Shown here in pieces: positions 22,710 to 33,694 of a stretch of 64,000 nucleotides of DNA. The notes below the pieces were generated by a model. It was not told the DNA's origin. It saw only the letters and a list, made by a program, of their open reading frames with translations, and did not search any database. Each line of letters starts with the position of its first letter. Positions within the stretch are counted from its first letter, which is position 1. Position numbers and translations under genes: made by a program. The DNA is taken from contig NC_081184.1 of the NCBI RefSeq assembly GCF_029867415.1, positions 80,202,364-80,266,363 of the forward strand. Direction: 5' to 3'. Origin of the DNA: Vicia villosa (taxonomy: Eukaryota; Streptophyta; Magnoliopsida; Fabales; Fabaceae).

Positions 22710-23270
22710 TACGCGGTCCCTAGCCTGTAGGGACTCTAATTTCTAAAGACCATGTCCTTCCCACGAAGGACATTTCCATTAACGCACGTCAATTGGCCTC
22801 TCGATGGCCATGCGATTCGGTGATTGTCGTGAACGATCACCCCGTGCTTGCTACTACGTACTCCCTAACATATAGGGATTTTCTGTTACATCCACGTGTT
22901 TTCACAATGACGCGTCCTTCCCCGAAGGACAACTTCACTAGCATGCGTTCGATTGGCCTCTCGATGGCTATGAAATCTAGTGACTGTCCTGAACGGTCAC
23001 TCCATGCTTATTCCCGCGCACCCTCTAACTTGTAGGGTTTGGATCTCCATTTACACATCACATCCCTAGCCTGTAGGGATTTCTCTTCGTCCATATCGTC
23101 CTTAGATAGGTTGTGTTCCGCATAGAGAACCTTCCCACGAGGGACAAATTCATTGGTACACGTTGATTGGCCTCTCGATGGCCATGAGATTTAGTGACTG
23201 TCTTGGACGGTCACTAGCCGTTATCTTCTGCATACTCTCGAATCCAAGGGATTTCCCTTAGCGTGTCATA
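22710..23270 (+). repeat. Three-unit hairpin-bearing repeat in the leader of element C
   Basis: Three diverged units of about 160-215 bp. Each unit has in order a GTCCTT/AAGGAC hairpin (22754-22771, 22914-22930; degenerate near 23130), a TGGCC/GGCCA hairpin (22794, 22954 with one G-U pair, 23168), and a GGTGAT/ATCACC or AGTGAC/GTCACT hairpin (22819-22841, 22979-23001, 23193-23215). Between units lie TCCCTA/TAGGGA hairpins (22717, 22862, 23063). Stem bases change in pairs between units. Confidence 0.75.
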
Positions 23271-23339
23271 ACATTTATCCTGCAAAGATTCCAAGAGGGT
23301 CTAATGTCGCCTCTAAGGCTATCCCTAGGGTCATATGTT

Positions 23340-23460
23340 ACACGTCTGCATTGCATACATGGAGTTATAATACAAGGAGTCTCTCGCATACGCATGCATT
23401 TGCATTGACATACATTTGCATCTACATTTACATTTGCATCTTCACCCGCATCCACACTTA
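23340..23460 (+). repeat. TTTGCAT-rich low-complexity stretch
   Basis: Repeated CATTTGCATCTACATTTACA and CGCATGCATTTGCATTGA-like words in the leader of element C. Short frames on both strands here are incidental. Confidence 0.5.
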
Positions 23461-26087
23461 CCGCGCTAGCCGATTTCCTGAGACTCGCAAAAAAAAATCA
23501 AAGGATCGTAGACTATGGAGAAAGGAGAATAAATTGAGAATGACCTTAGTCTTACTAAGAAAAAAGAGGATGTCTGTCACCATGCCAACCGCATGTCCAT
23601 GCCTTGTCATAACAGGATTATGAATACAATAAAGGTTTTCATCGAGCAAGGATCAGTTCAACAAAGAGTTCCCTCATAGATACACTCAAGATGTATCTAG
23701 TCATAAAGGGGTTCATCTTAGAACATATCAAACTTTCAAGGACGCTCTACGATAACCTGGGGGAAGGGTCAGTCCAACTTGGGCAATACCCTAAGCAAAG
23801 ATGCATGACTACAATGGAGGGAATGCAACATATGTCAGCCCCACACCAAGAAAAAAAGGGTCATAGGTGATACTATCCTTAGGAAAAGCAAAAGAGGTTC
23901 AGTCAAAGGAAACTCATGAAGTTCCAATACGACGAAAACCCACCACTAACGATTTATTCCCGCCAGGTTTGACATGTCCAAAGAAAATTCGAGGTTGCCC
24001 TCACTTCTACAAGTTTAAGAATCTAAGGAGTGAAACAAGGGCAGTGGATCTACAAAGGAGATTATCCCTAGGATCAATAGGTGTTTACCGTGCTCACAAT
24101 TTCAACCCTTACGACCGCTAAGTGTTACTCAAGATAAAAGTTGTACCTTCGGATTAGTAATTCTAATGGGACAACCATGCAGGTTTTGGAGTCAATTCAT
24201 TCACTCACTACCATGACTTTCCAGTCACACACTTCTATTTTTAGGGTTATTAACAAACTTGAGGGAGAATGACGAATACAAAAACTAAGTCCAGCTAAAT
24301 ATATGCTTTCAAGGTAAGGCCGAGCCGAGGATGTACAGGCATTGTTTCTATTCCCAAACAGTGGAGATATAAGGATGTTAATCCCTCGTCACCCCCTCGA
24401 GCCAGGAGTTGGAGTTTTCTTCTACTTTTTAAATAAACCTTGATTTCAACCAGGGGCAGGGTAGATTTCAATTAATTCAATGGTGTATTTTGGTTGTCAA
24501 GAGAATCACTCAATCCAAGCAAAGGATCAAGCAAAGCAAAGGTTCAAGCATATTTTCTTCCTCGCATTCATCAAAGATGGAGGAAGTAATGGAGATAACA
24601 TTCACAACAATCTTCTTCCTCATTACATCATTCAAGATCGAGGAAGTATCAAAGGCGAAGCTTACAAATCAAAATCGACATGGCAGTCACAGTATTCAAT
24701 ATCCAAAGAAAATCAATATCTCAAAAGGAGCTTTCAAAAGAAAAACGCCCGCTAAGTCAAAACAAAAATTCCATGAAAGAAAACAAAAATGACTTAGGCA
24801 AAAATGAGGGCATCCCGATGGACCAAACTCAAAAGAGTGGTTCATGCAAAAATAAGGGATAAAAAACAAAGGTGAAATACAAAGGATAAACTTGTGACTG
24901 CTAAATCATCAATGCTTGGATCTCTACTAAGGCTTTTGCTTAAACATAAAAAAAAAACGATTCTCTTACAAACAAAGCGCATTCATTGAATTAGGCGAAT
25001 TTTAGGATCTGGAGAACATCAAGGAGAAAGGGGTGGGTTAAATAAATTTTGAGCCTTATATCCATTGTTTCTTAAAACATGAACCAGGCCAAGTTACAAC
25101 ATTTAAAAGTCCTAATTGAGGCAAGGTTAACCATGAAAGCATGTTAAGCAGGATTTGTTATACTGACTCCTATGTTTGTTAAAACTATCTCTAACCAATG
25201 TGCTTCTTCAAGCATTCTTTCCAAAACCATCCAGTCCTAATTCATAACGGACTTCGATTTCAAAACTTGCATACGCATTCCATTGGAGCTACTTCTCAAA
25301 AGGTACAACACCATCTACGAGTATACACTTAGCATCGAGGAAATCTCGAAATGGGTTAATCAAAGGTGATCATTTCTAATAAAGACCCTGGAGTCGGGGG
25401 AACCACATCTAGGGGGTTCTCCTAAACAGGGGCAAACTTTCAAGGATCGCAGGGGCATACAATCAAAGATCCTATTTACTAGGGGCATTCTTCCTAAGGG
25501 TCAATCGACTTGGGGCACACCTCAAAGCAATAACAGACAGGGGCATGTCAAATAGGGGAAGAATTCAAATTCAAAAGGATAGAACACTATGGATAGTCCT
25601 CCATAACCTGGAGATCAGGGGCACACCCTTCAATTCAAACGTCAACGCATATGACAAGGTTATTTCCCGGGGCACTTCCTTCATAACTTGGAGATCATAA
25701 GCGCCCTGTTTCCGCTGAGCACTGGGGCATGGGGTGTCAAACCCATAAGGCGAAAAATTCAAAGGCTAAAGGTGTGGAGAACCCCCAAAGGTTAAAGGCG
25801 TGGAGTATTTTTAAAAAAAAAAAAAAATCAAACTGGGGCAAGACACACAACAAAAGGAAAAGGCGTTCTCGCACTTTACAACTTCGAACAAATATTTCTC
25901 CTAACTACGATCATCAAAGTTCAAAAACATGTATCGGGGAATCGCGCTAGCATCACACCCCACCTTATCAAACAAACCTACAACTCCAGCGAGCTATATA
26001 CGCTTTGGTTATTAACAACCTATCATTAGGGCATCATGCCAATACATAAATCATGCATTACATATATTGGTCAATACATTACTCCAT

Positions 26088-26680
26088 ACCTTTTTAGGTA
26101 GTCTTCTCTAAGACAGTCATCGTCATTTCCAAAAAAAAATCTTTTTAGGTAGTCCTCTTCAGGACATTCTATTTCTAAGTACCTTTTCAGGTAGTCTTCT
26201 TCAAGACATCCTTTTTCTAAGTACCTTTTCAGGTAGTCTTTTTTAGACATTCTTTCTAAGTTCCTTTTTAGGTAGTCTTCTTTAAGACATTACTTTTCTA
26301 AGCACCTTTTCAAGTAGCCTTCTTCGAGACATTCTTGTCCTAAGCACCTTTTCAGGTAGTCCCTTTAAAAAAAAAACAATCCATCATCCCTCTCAGGAAC
26401 CTCTTCAGGTAGTCTTCTTCAAGACATCTTTCAACCTTTTCAGGTAGTCGTCTTTAAAGACATTCTTCATTCCTTGCTAAGAACTTTTTCAGGCGATCTT
26501 CTTTAAGACAAATTTCTATCTACTCTAAGAGCCTTTACAGGTGGTTTTCTCTAAGACAAATTGCTACCATTTCGATAAATCATTTCAGATAGTCTTCTTT
26601 AAGACAAACATTCACTTCCATTCCAAAAAGACCTTTTCAGGTAATCTTACAGAAGACATTACTTCGCTCCACTCATTACG
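26088..26680 (+). repeat. Hairpin-bearing tandem repeat (about 50-60 bp) in element C
   Basis: About ten units with CCTTTTCAGGTAGTCTTCTT and AAGACATTCTTTCTAAG. Most units contain GTCTT, a four-base loop and AAGAC (26101-26114, 26194-26207 and others). The unit at 26152-26165 has GTCCT/AGGAC, a paired substitution. A further copy sits at 28140-28190, after the other repeat blocks. Confidence 0.8.
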
Positions 26681-27059
26681 TCAACCAAACATACGCATAA
26701 GCATAAGCATACATAAACATTACAAAGCCAGCATAAGCATAGTCAGAGTATAAGTGCAGGCATGGAATAAACAAGTTCAATGGGTTTGAGGAGATAAAAC
26801 CATGGGATTGCATCATCATTGCATACATTCATCAGTATACATACAACATATACATGTGTAAGCATTCACACATACGCATTATACAAACAACAGGGGCATG
26901 TACATACGCATTAGCATATACAAAAAAGCCCAATTTCTATTGGCAATCCAAATCATTACAAAGTCCAGTTCTCATACTGGAAAACCATCAAATCCAATTC
27001 TCGTTTGGTAGTCAGTTCCCGTCTGACTATTACATCAAAATTCAAATCACGCTACAAAA

Positions 27060-27182
27060 GCCTAATCTCCAACCCTCGTGTTGTGATAGGTGTATTGTCC
27101 GACCCACGTGTCGTGAGTTTCCAACCCTCGTGTTGTGAAAGGTGTATTTTCTCCGACCCTCGAGTCGTGAGTCTCCAAACAG
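27060..27182 (+). repeat. 52-bp tandem repeat
   Basis: CCAACCCTCGTGTTGTGATA, GGTGTATTGTCCGACC and CACGTGTCGTGAGTTTCC recur twice, with a partial third unit. Part of the 3' untranslated repeats of element C. Confidence 0.7.
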
Positions 27183-27195
27183 ATGAATCTTTTTC

Positions 27196-27866
27196 ATGCA
27201 GGTAAGTTTGCTAGAACAATAGCAAATGATTACTCTTATGCAGGTACGCTTGTCAGAACCATGGCAGGTAATTCCTTCGGTGCAGGTGAAATTTGTCCGA
27301 ACCAGGGCAAATGATCCAAATTCTACATAGGTAAATTTCGCGATAACACTCGCGAATAACCCTATTGGTGGTACAGGTAAATTCTGCGATAACACTCGCA
27401 GATAACCCTGGTGACATAGGTAAATTTCACGATAACACTCGCGAATAACCCTATTGGTGGTATAGGTAAATTCTGCGATAACACTCGCAGATAACCCTGG
27501 TGACATAGGTAAATTTCGCGATAACACTCGCGAATAACCCTATTGGTGGTACAGGTAAATTCTGCGATAACACTCGCAGATAACCCTGGTGACATAGGTA
27601 AATTTCGCGATAACACTCGCGAATAACCCTATTGGTGGTACAGGTAAATTCTGCGATAACACTCGCAGATAACCCTGGTGACATAGGTAAATTTCGCGAT
27701 AACACTCGCGAATAACCCTATTGGTGGTACAGGTAAATTCTGCGATAACACTCGCAGATAACCCTGGTGACATAGGTAAATTTCGCGATAACACTCGCGA
27801 ATAACCCTATTGGTGACACAGGTAAATTCTGCGATAATATTCGCAGATAACCCTGTTGGTGCAGGT
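27196..27866 (+). repeat. 89-bp higher-order hairpin repeat of element C
   Basis: Two related monomers of 45 and 44 bp alternate to give an exact 89-bp period, about six times from 27330. One contains CTGCGATAACACTCGCAG, the other TTCGCGATAACACTCGCGAA; both are perfect inverted repeats around TAACAC. Three diverged monomers precede them (27207, 27249, 27291), with stems TTTGCTA/TAGCAAA, CTTGTCA/TGGCAGG and ATTTGTCC/GGGCAAAT. Each monomer starts with an AGGT(A/G)-type word. Overlapping minus-strand frames of 84-161 aa starting every 89 bp are artefacts of the repeat. Confidence 0.9.
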
Positions 27867-28125
27867 GAACTTGCTAGAACTATAGCAAGCAATCCTATTG
27901 GGGTCCACAAACTGCGGAAACTTACTAGAACTATAGTAAGTGGGGGTTCACAAACTACGGAAACTTACTAGAACTACAATAAGTGGGGGTTCACAAACTA
28001 CGGAAACTTACTAGAACTATAGTAAGTGGGGGTTCACAAACTACGAAAACTTACTAGAACTATAGTAAATGGGGGTTCACAAACTGCGGAAGCTTGCTGA
28101 CCATAGCAAGCCAATTACACAACCA
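27867..28125 (+). repeat. About 45-bp hairpin repeat (CTTACTA/TAGTAAG)
   Basis: Five to six units with GGGGGTTCACAAACTACGGA and AACTTACTAGAACTATAGTAAG. The stem is CTTGCTA/TAGCAAG in the first unit and CTTACTA/TAGTAAG in the next, a paired G-C to A-T change around the same GAACTA loop. One unit (near 27965) has a broken stem. Confidence 0.85.
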
Positions 28126-28251
28126 ACAGAAGGTCCTCGCTATTCCTTTTCAGGAACCTTTCCAGGAAGTCTTCTTCAAGACGTATTCCATCCTCTGTAG
28201 GAGCTTTTCCAGGCATACAAGATTTTTCAAACGATTCCTCAATTGGCTTTT

Positions 28252-31200
28252 CCACACACCTTTAGGGTAACCCTTCTTGTTGCCTTATATTGTTGCCTTA
28301 TTATCTATTACATCTAATTATACTAAAAATAGACAAGTCCCTCGATTCCGAGGATACCTAAAGCAAAGGTTGCCTTATTCAGTGATATCATCAATTTTGT
28401 CCCTCGAAGCTGTCTCGGTAAAACATGATGATTGTCCCAATTGCTAAGGTATCCTTGCCTGTTGCCTAAAGTATAAATGACTATCATTTCCTTCCCTTAG
28501 TCTACCTGCCCTCTTTATGGCAGGGACAGTCTTATGGCGAACGATAATTCTCGATGACCCTTCAAACTCCAATACAAGGACTTCCTACCCTCCTATGGTA
28601 TGGATAGCCTTGAAAGGCTAAAAGACTTTTTATAATTTAAGGGTAGTTGCTATTAATTGCTTGCTCTTTTTCAAATTCAAATTCAAAAATATCTTTTCCC
28701 CGCTAATTTCAAATCAATTCAAAACAAGGCTACGCTTATTTACAAGCTAAAGTCCTTAACAAAGTTTTTTTTCTATTCACACACTACATTTCAAACATTT
28801 TTTAAAAACAAAGTGAGCTAAGCAATTAAGCGCCCATGGATAACCATGGATGCAAAGGGTGCCTTACACCTTCCCTTTGTATAACTTACCCCCCGAACTC
28901 AAAATCTTTTCAAAAGGTCTTTTTCTGTTCTTTTAGCCTTTCTATAAATTGGATAAAATAAAAGTCGGTGGCGACTCTTGCTTACCGCGACATTTTCTTT
29001 AAAGTCAGTTCACCGTATTACATATATCATCGCCAGGGGACTAACATGATAGGAGTAGATTTTGGTTACTGCCAGGGGACTGATGTAACATATCCTTGCC
29101 AGGGGACTAATGTGATATTTCACTACGAGGGGACTACTGTGATGAGAGTTTGATATGAATGATTATCAGAATGAATATTCGTCCAGATTGCTTTTGAAGT
29201 AGAAAATTTGATTTTGATGATATTCGTCTGCTCGGGAGCTTACCTGAAAAACAAAGTGAAAAACAAAGTTAGAAGCATGCAATGCCATGATGCATGGTAT
29301 GTATTTGTGTAATGATTGATTATGAACGATGTATGTATGAGACATATTGTCGACGATGATAGTAAATCATAGAATAGTCTGGCGGGGAAAATAAATCCTT
29401 GACTATTGTAAAGAATACAGAGTATAAGTCTTCTGTTTTAGTAGGAACTCCTGCTCCATGCTCGCGGATACTTAGCTGGGGATCTTTGACTTTTGCTTGG
29501 GGATGAAATCAATTTGAATGATGGATCTGGACGTACCCTGACCGGGGATAAGAGAGATGAATAACCCTGTATGGAGAAAAGAAAAGTATCGGGGAACTGG
29601 CAGTGTCGAAGATGTAAACTCCGTTGGGAAGCTAAATCTCTGTTGGGAAGAGAACATTTGAAGATATCTTCTCGAGGATTACTCTGTGGGGATATGATCT
29701 TGTGAAACCGGCACTGTGCGAAGGCATCGATGCTTTGAACGTTGCCCCTAGTATTATAGTAACTGTCATTCCTGGACTCGTATTAATGAGTATTGATCAA
29801 AGTGTTCAACATGCCTTGCATAGCTTTGCCACAGCTATTAGGTAATTTGAACTCGCGAGGACTTTATGAGGTGTGTACTATGGGTGACATGCCCCCAGTA
29901 ATCATAGACTTAGGATTATGCCCCATGTTGATTGGGAAGTAGCTGCAGATCCACTTGGGATGTATGCCCCTGGTAGTTTGGAATCTTGAGAGATTCTTGG
30001 AATCTTGACCTGACTGCCCCAGATTGATTGGCATTCTTTGAGAGATTCTCATAATCTTGACCTGACTGCCTGTCATACCCCAAAATTTTCCCATCATATT
30101 TATTCATATTTCAGTCCATCTAACTTTCAAATGCTCGAAGATACACAAGAAGGAAGCGTGCAGTCTCTCTCCTGAAACAACAACCCTCCCACTAGGCTTT
30201 TGCTTCTCTCAAAGTAAAATCAGGTTCTGACACCTCAAGTGAACCTCATGGTTTCTAAAATGCCTCAAAGGATCCTCATGCCAAGTTTCAAGCTTTGATT
30301 CATAAGATTGCTTAGTCTACAGTTCAAATGGTTAACAGTCGACTAGTTTGACCTAAAAGTCAACTATGGTCAAAGTACAGTCAAATTTCCTGATCATGAT
30401 TCAAGGATTGATCATGATTCATCAAGAAAAGATCAGAAATCAATAACACCTAAAGTTTCTAAATTAGGGTTTTCTAGGAGAAAGTCAACCCAACTTTGAC
30501 CAGCCATAACTTTCACATGGAACATCAAAAATTTCCCATCCAAAGCTCATTTTGAAGTAAATTGAATTCTCTACAACTTTGTCTCTCACAAGCCAAGTCT
30601 AAAAATACTTCAATTGAGAGATATGAGCCAAAACACTACAGATCCTCCAAAAAGTCAACAAAAACACATTTTGGGTCAAAGCTCATGACTTGAGCATGGA
30701 ATATTTAATTGAGATGAAACCAAAAGCATCATTTATAGGACACTCTAAGCTTTCTAAAAAGCTCAAGAACGCTTCCATACAATAAAAATTGAAAGAGTTA
30801 TGATTGGTGCAAGTTGGCAAAATTCGAGAAAACCATAAAATCTTAATTGATGAAATTGAAACTTTTAAGTGATGGGCCTTAGTGTTTGAGGTATCCATGT
30901 GATCATAAGCTTACTAGAGGTCCATGAACTTTTTTTTATTTATTTCTTGATTTTATTTCATATTTTATTTGAATTTATTCATTTAAATTAAAATAAAATC
31001 ATAAATAAATACTAAAAGATTATATATTTGATTTTCCAAGTTTTGATCAATCCTAAATCAATCCAAGAGCCAATAAAACGTGGAAAGAAGCATGGAAATA
31101 GAATGATCCAAAATTAGAAGGTTTAGGTGCAATCTTCTAATCAAATCTCTCCATCTTCAAAAGATATGATTCCACTTGATTTATTTCCAAGTCCTTTAAC

Positions 31201-31267
31201 CTAATGCACCTCAAATATATATACCTAACAATACTCAGCCACTCTCCACGAAATCCTTGTACCCAAG
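28252..31267 (+). repeat. Duplicate of 16405-19423 (end of LTR A, inverted fragment, start of LTR B)
   Basis: Sub-parts: LTR A end 28252-29022, inverted internal fragment 29023-30070, LTR B left part 30071-31267. By eye I count about eight substitutions and three one-base indels in 3.0 kb against the first copy, about 0.3%. The offset is 11,842-11,847 bp throughout, and the copy ends with the CCAAG target duplication, as in the original. Confidence 0.93.
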
Positions 31268-33694
31268 TGTCATACCCCGAACTTTGCCCGATTAATTCAT
31301 ATCCTTTAATTCACCATGGGATCAAATTAAGAGTCATGGGGTTCGACATTCCTACTGTCAAACCCACACTCTTATGAAATGTCTCGAATTAAAATGGGGT
31401 GAGGATTAGGGAGTATTTGAGCCCAAACGTTTGGCCCAATCCGGTCCACTATAAAGTTTGATCATCTGGGAAGTCTATTTTAAATAACGCGTTAATTATT
31501 AATTGTTAAGTATTATAATTAGATGTTGGTTTTAATTTATTAATATTTTTACTGTTAATTTTAGTTTTATAATTATTTATAAGTGTTATTTTTAATTATT
31601 AGGATTAGAATTTTAATATTTATATTAGAATTATCTTTGTAAATTTTAGTATTAGTATTATTAGATTTAATTTATTTTGGGGTTAATTGGGTACTAGGCC
31701 CATTAGGAAAAAAAACCCTAAGTTATGCATTATAAAGAAAACAAGGCAATAGGAATAAGGGGAGGGATTTTGGCGCAAAAAAAACCTTGTATGAGAACTT
31801 GCAGAAACCGTGAACAAGGAAGAGGAGGGAACAGAACTTTGACGCGATTAAGGCTACAAAAGACACCCAAACAGACCCACTGAAGCATTCTGAACGTATT
31901 GCAATAATCCCCATGGCCCGGAGCTCTCAGATTCGCCCCCCCTGCACTCACGGTTTGCTCTAAAAATTTCAATCCGAATCTGTTTATATATGCGCTATAA
32001 ATTAATTTCGAATAGGTGATCGTGTTTAGAACTTCGTTTACAATCTCCCAGTACTTCTCGATTTGAGTTTCGTTGCAGGTGGCGTGATTCGCCATGGCTA
32101 GGTTTTGAAAGCTCAAAATTGGGGCTTTTGGTTAAAGACAATTTCAGGCCAAATTAAGGAGTTTGTTGAAATCACGATGTCATCTACAGTTAGTCTGGAT
32201 CATTAGCTTGCTTTTATTTACGTGGTTTTGCAGGTTTTAGGATTGAACCTCTACGGCTACGTTTAAAAACCGTTGCCTAAGAGTTTTGTTTTTTTCTGGA
32301 AAACGCAGCGAGGAAGAAGAAGGAGGAGCGCGCGTTTTCAAAGTTTGAACGATAATAATTTGTTTATATTAGTTCTGTTTGCATGATCTAACATAATGGC
32401 AGCGCAGCGCAGATGCAAGTCATTTTGCTGGTTATGCCATGGACGCGAGTTCGAACCTTGGCTAGGCAACTATTTTTCTTTGTGTTTCTTTGTTTACTGA
32501 TCCGGTACACACGCTTCCATGTCCACGCGATACACCTTCAGCCAGTAGCCCTTGGATCATAACGTTGCTTGATCCAGCGTCCCCAGATGCGCAAGCTCAC
32601 CCTGTACCATCAAGGTAGCGTCACATAGAATCACCACCCAGGTTTCTTAATAAATTTTGTTTATTTATTTGTTTGTTATCTATTTATTTGTTTAGGTTAA
32701 ATGTTTATTTATTTATACTTAATTTAAATAATTTGTTAATTAGGTTAGATAACAAAAATAAAATTAGGATTAGGGTTAGGATTATAATATTTTCCCGATT
32801 TACTTTGATTACTCGATTATTCGAGTTAATTTATTTAATTATATTAATATTAAAAAAATCACAATTGGTTGTTCGTGCCGATTAAATCAATTAATCGCTA
32901 TGGTCAATGATAATTTTAATTAAAATGATTATTTAATTAAAATACATATTAAATTCTACTTGGTTAAATGGTTTCGACTATCTTATTCGTCGCGATGATT
33001 AACCTTTCTATTCTTTCTCTCTTCAAATTTGTTATTCTTTTTAATCGAATCAATCGATTGCGAGGGGTAACAATGCAAATCAATTCATAATTATTAAAAA
33101 ACATCATAATTCGTTACCAGTAATAATCAAACCAATTGATTAAAATTGGTAACGATACCACTTCAAATCTGTTAACTATGGCGATTGAATCTATTGATCG
33201 TCGCGGTTAATAGTGCTAAATTAAACCAGGGTTGTACGCCCAAATCCTAAAACACTTCTCAAAACCTTTCAAAACCACAATACTAAACTCTGGATTTTCA
33301 TCCTCATCAATTAGACAATTCAAAAACGCTTTTCAAAGCACAAACAATTTCAAACACCTTCAATTCTAAATCCTAAGGCGTACAACCCTGCCCGAACTAC
33401 GTTGACTCTGATTCTCCATAAGGAGATACGTAGGCACTTGGCAACAAGGCGAGTCCCCTTCCCTAAAATCTCAATTTTCCCCTTATTCAATTCTTTAGCT
33501 ATAAAACCTTAACTTTTAGCCATAAAACTTGACCCTTAGATTCAAAGCCAATAGGAAAGGGTTGAGGGTGCCTAACACCTTCCCTCGACCTGACTATAGT
33601 ATCTTACCCTGATCTCTATACTGCGTAGGGTTTCCTATTCGCCCTTCAGAATAGGTGGCGACTCTAAGTTATAATTTTTAGGCAGGTTGCTACA
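31268..33694 (+). mobile_element. LTR C2, flanked by CCAAG on both sides
   Basis: 2427 bp, same ends as LTR C1. It is preceded by LTR B left sequence and CCAAG, and followed by CCAAG and LTR B right sequence. As it stands this is the structure of a solo LTR in LTR B, not of a 3' LTR, because no internal sequence or polypurine tract precedes it. It carries the same tRNA-like segment (32395-32480, B-box-like AGTTCGAACCT at 32449-32459). Confidence 0.9.

Larger units (their letters stand above)
21874..28251 (+). mobile_element. Internal region of element C, without gag or pol
   Basis: 6.4 kb with no frame longer than about 160 aa and no retroviral protein motif. The first part (to about 24.1 kb) resembles an Ogre leader. 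The rest resembles an Ogre 3' untranslated region: GGGGCA-rich stretch at 25.38-25.74 kb, then successive tandem-repeat blocks at 26.09-26.68, 27.06-27.18, 27.2-27.86 and 27.89-28.12 kb. So C is an internally deleted, non-autonomous element. It is cut off at 28251 before any polypurine tract and joined to sequence equivalent to 16405 in LTR A. The microhomology at the joint is CCACACACC. Confidence 0.75.

Noticed and set aside
24480..24862. Cluster of 60-100-aa plus-strand frames
   Set aside because: Overlapping frames of lysine/serine-rich low-complexity sequence in the Ogre 3' region. No homology or codon signal.
27330..27850. CRISPR-like array (regular repeats with hairpins)
   Set aside because: There are no unique spacers: the whole 89-bp unit repeats. 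The window is plant DNA, with no cas genes.
27042..27910. Five overlapping minus-strand frames of 84-161 aa with repeated peptides
   Set aside because: They start every 89 bp because the DNA repeat is 89 bp long and lacks stops in some frames. Composition and context are those of a non-coding 3' UTR minisatellite.
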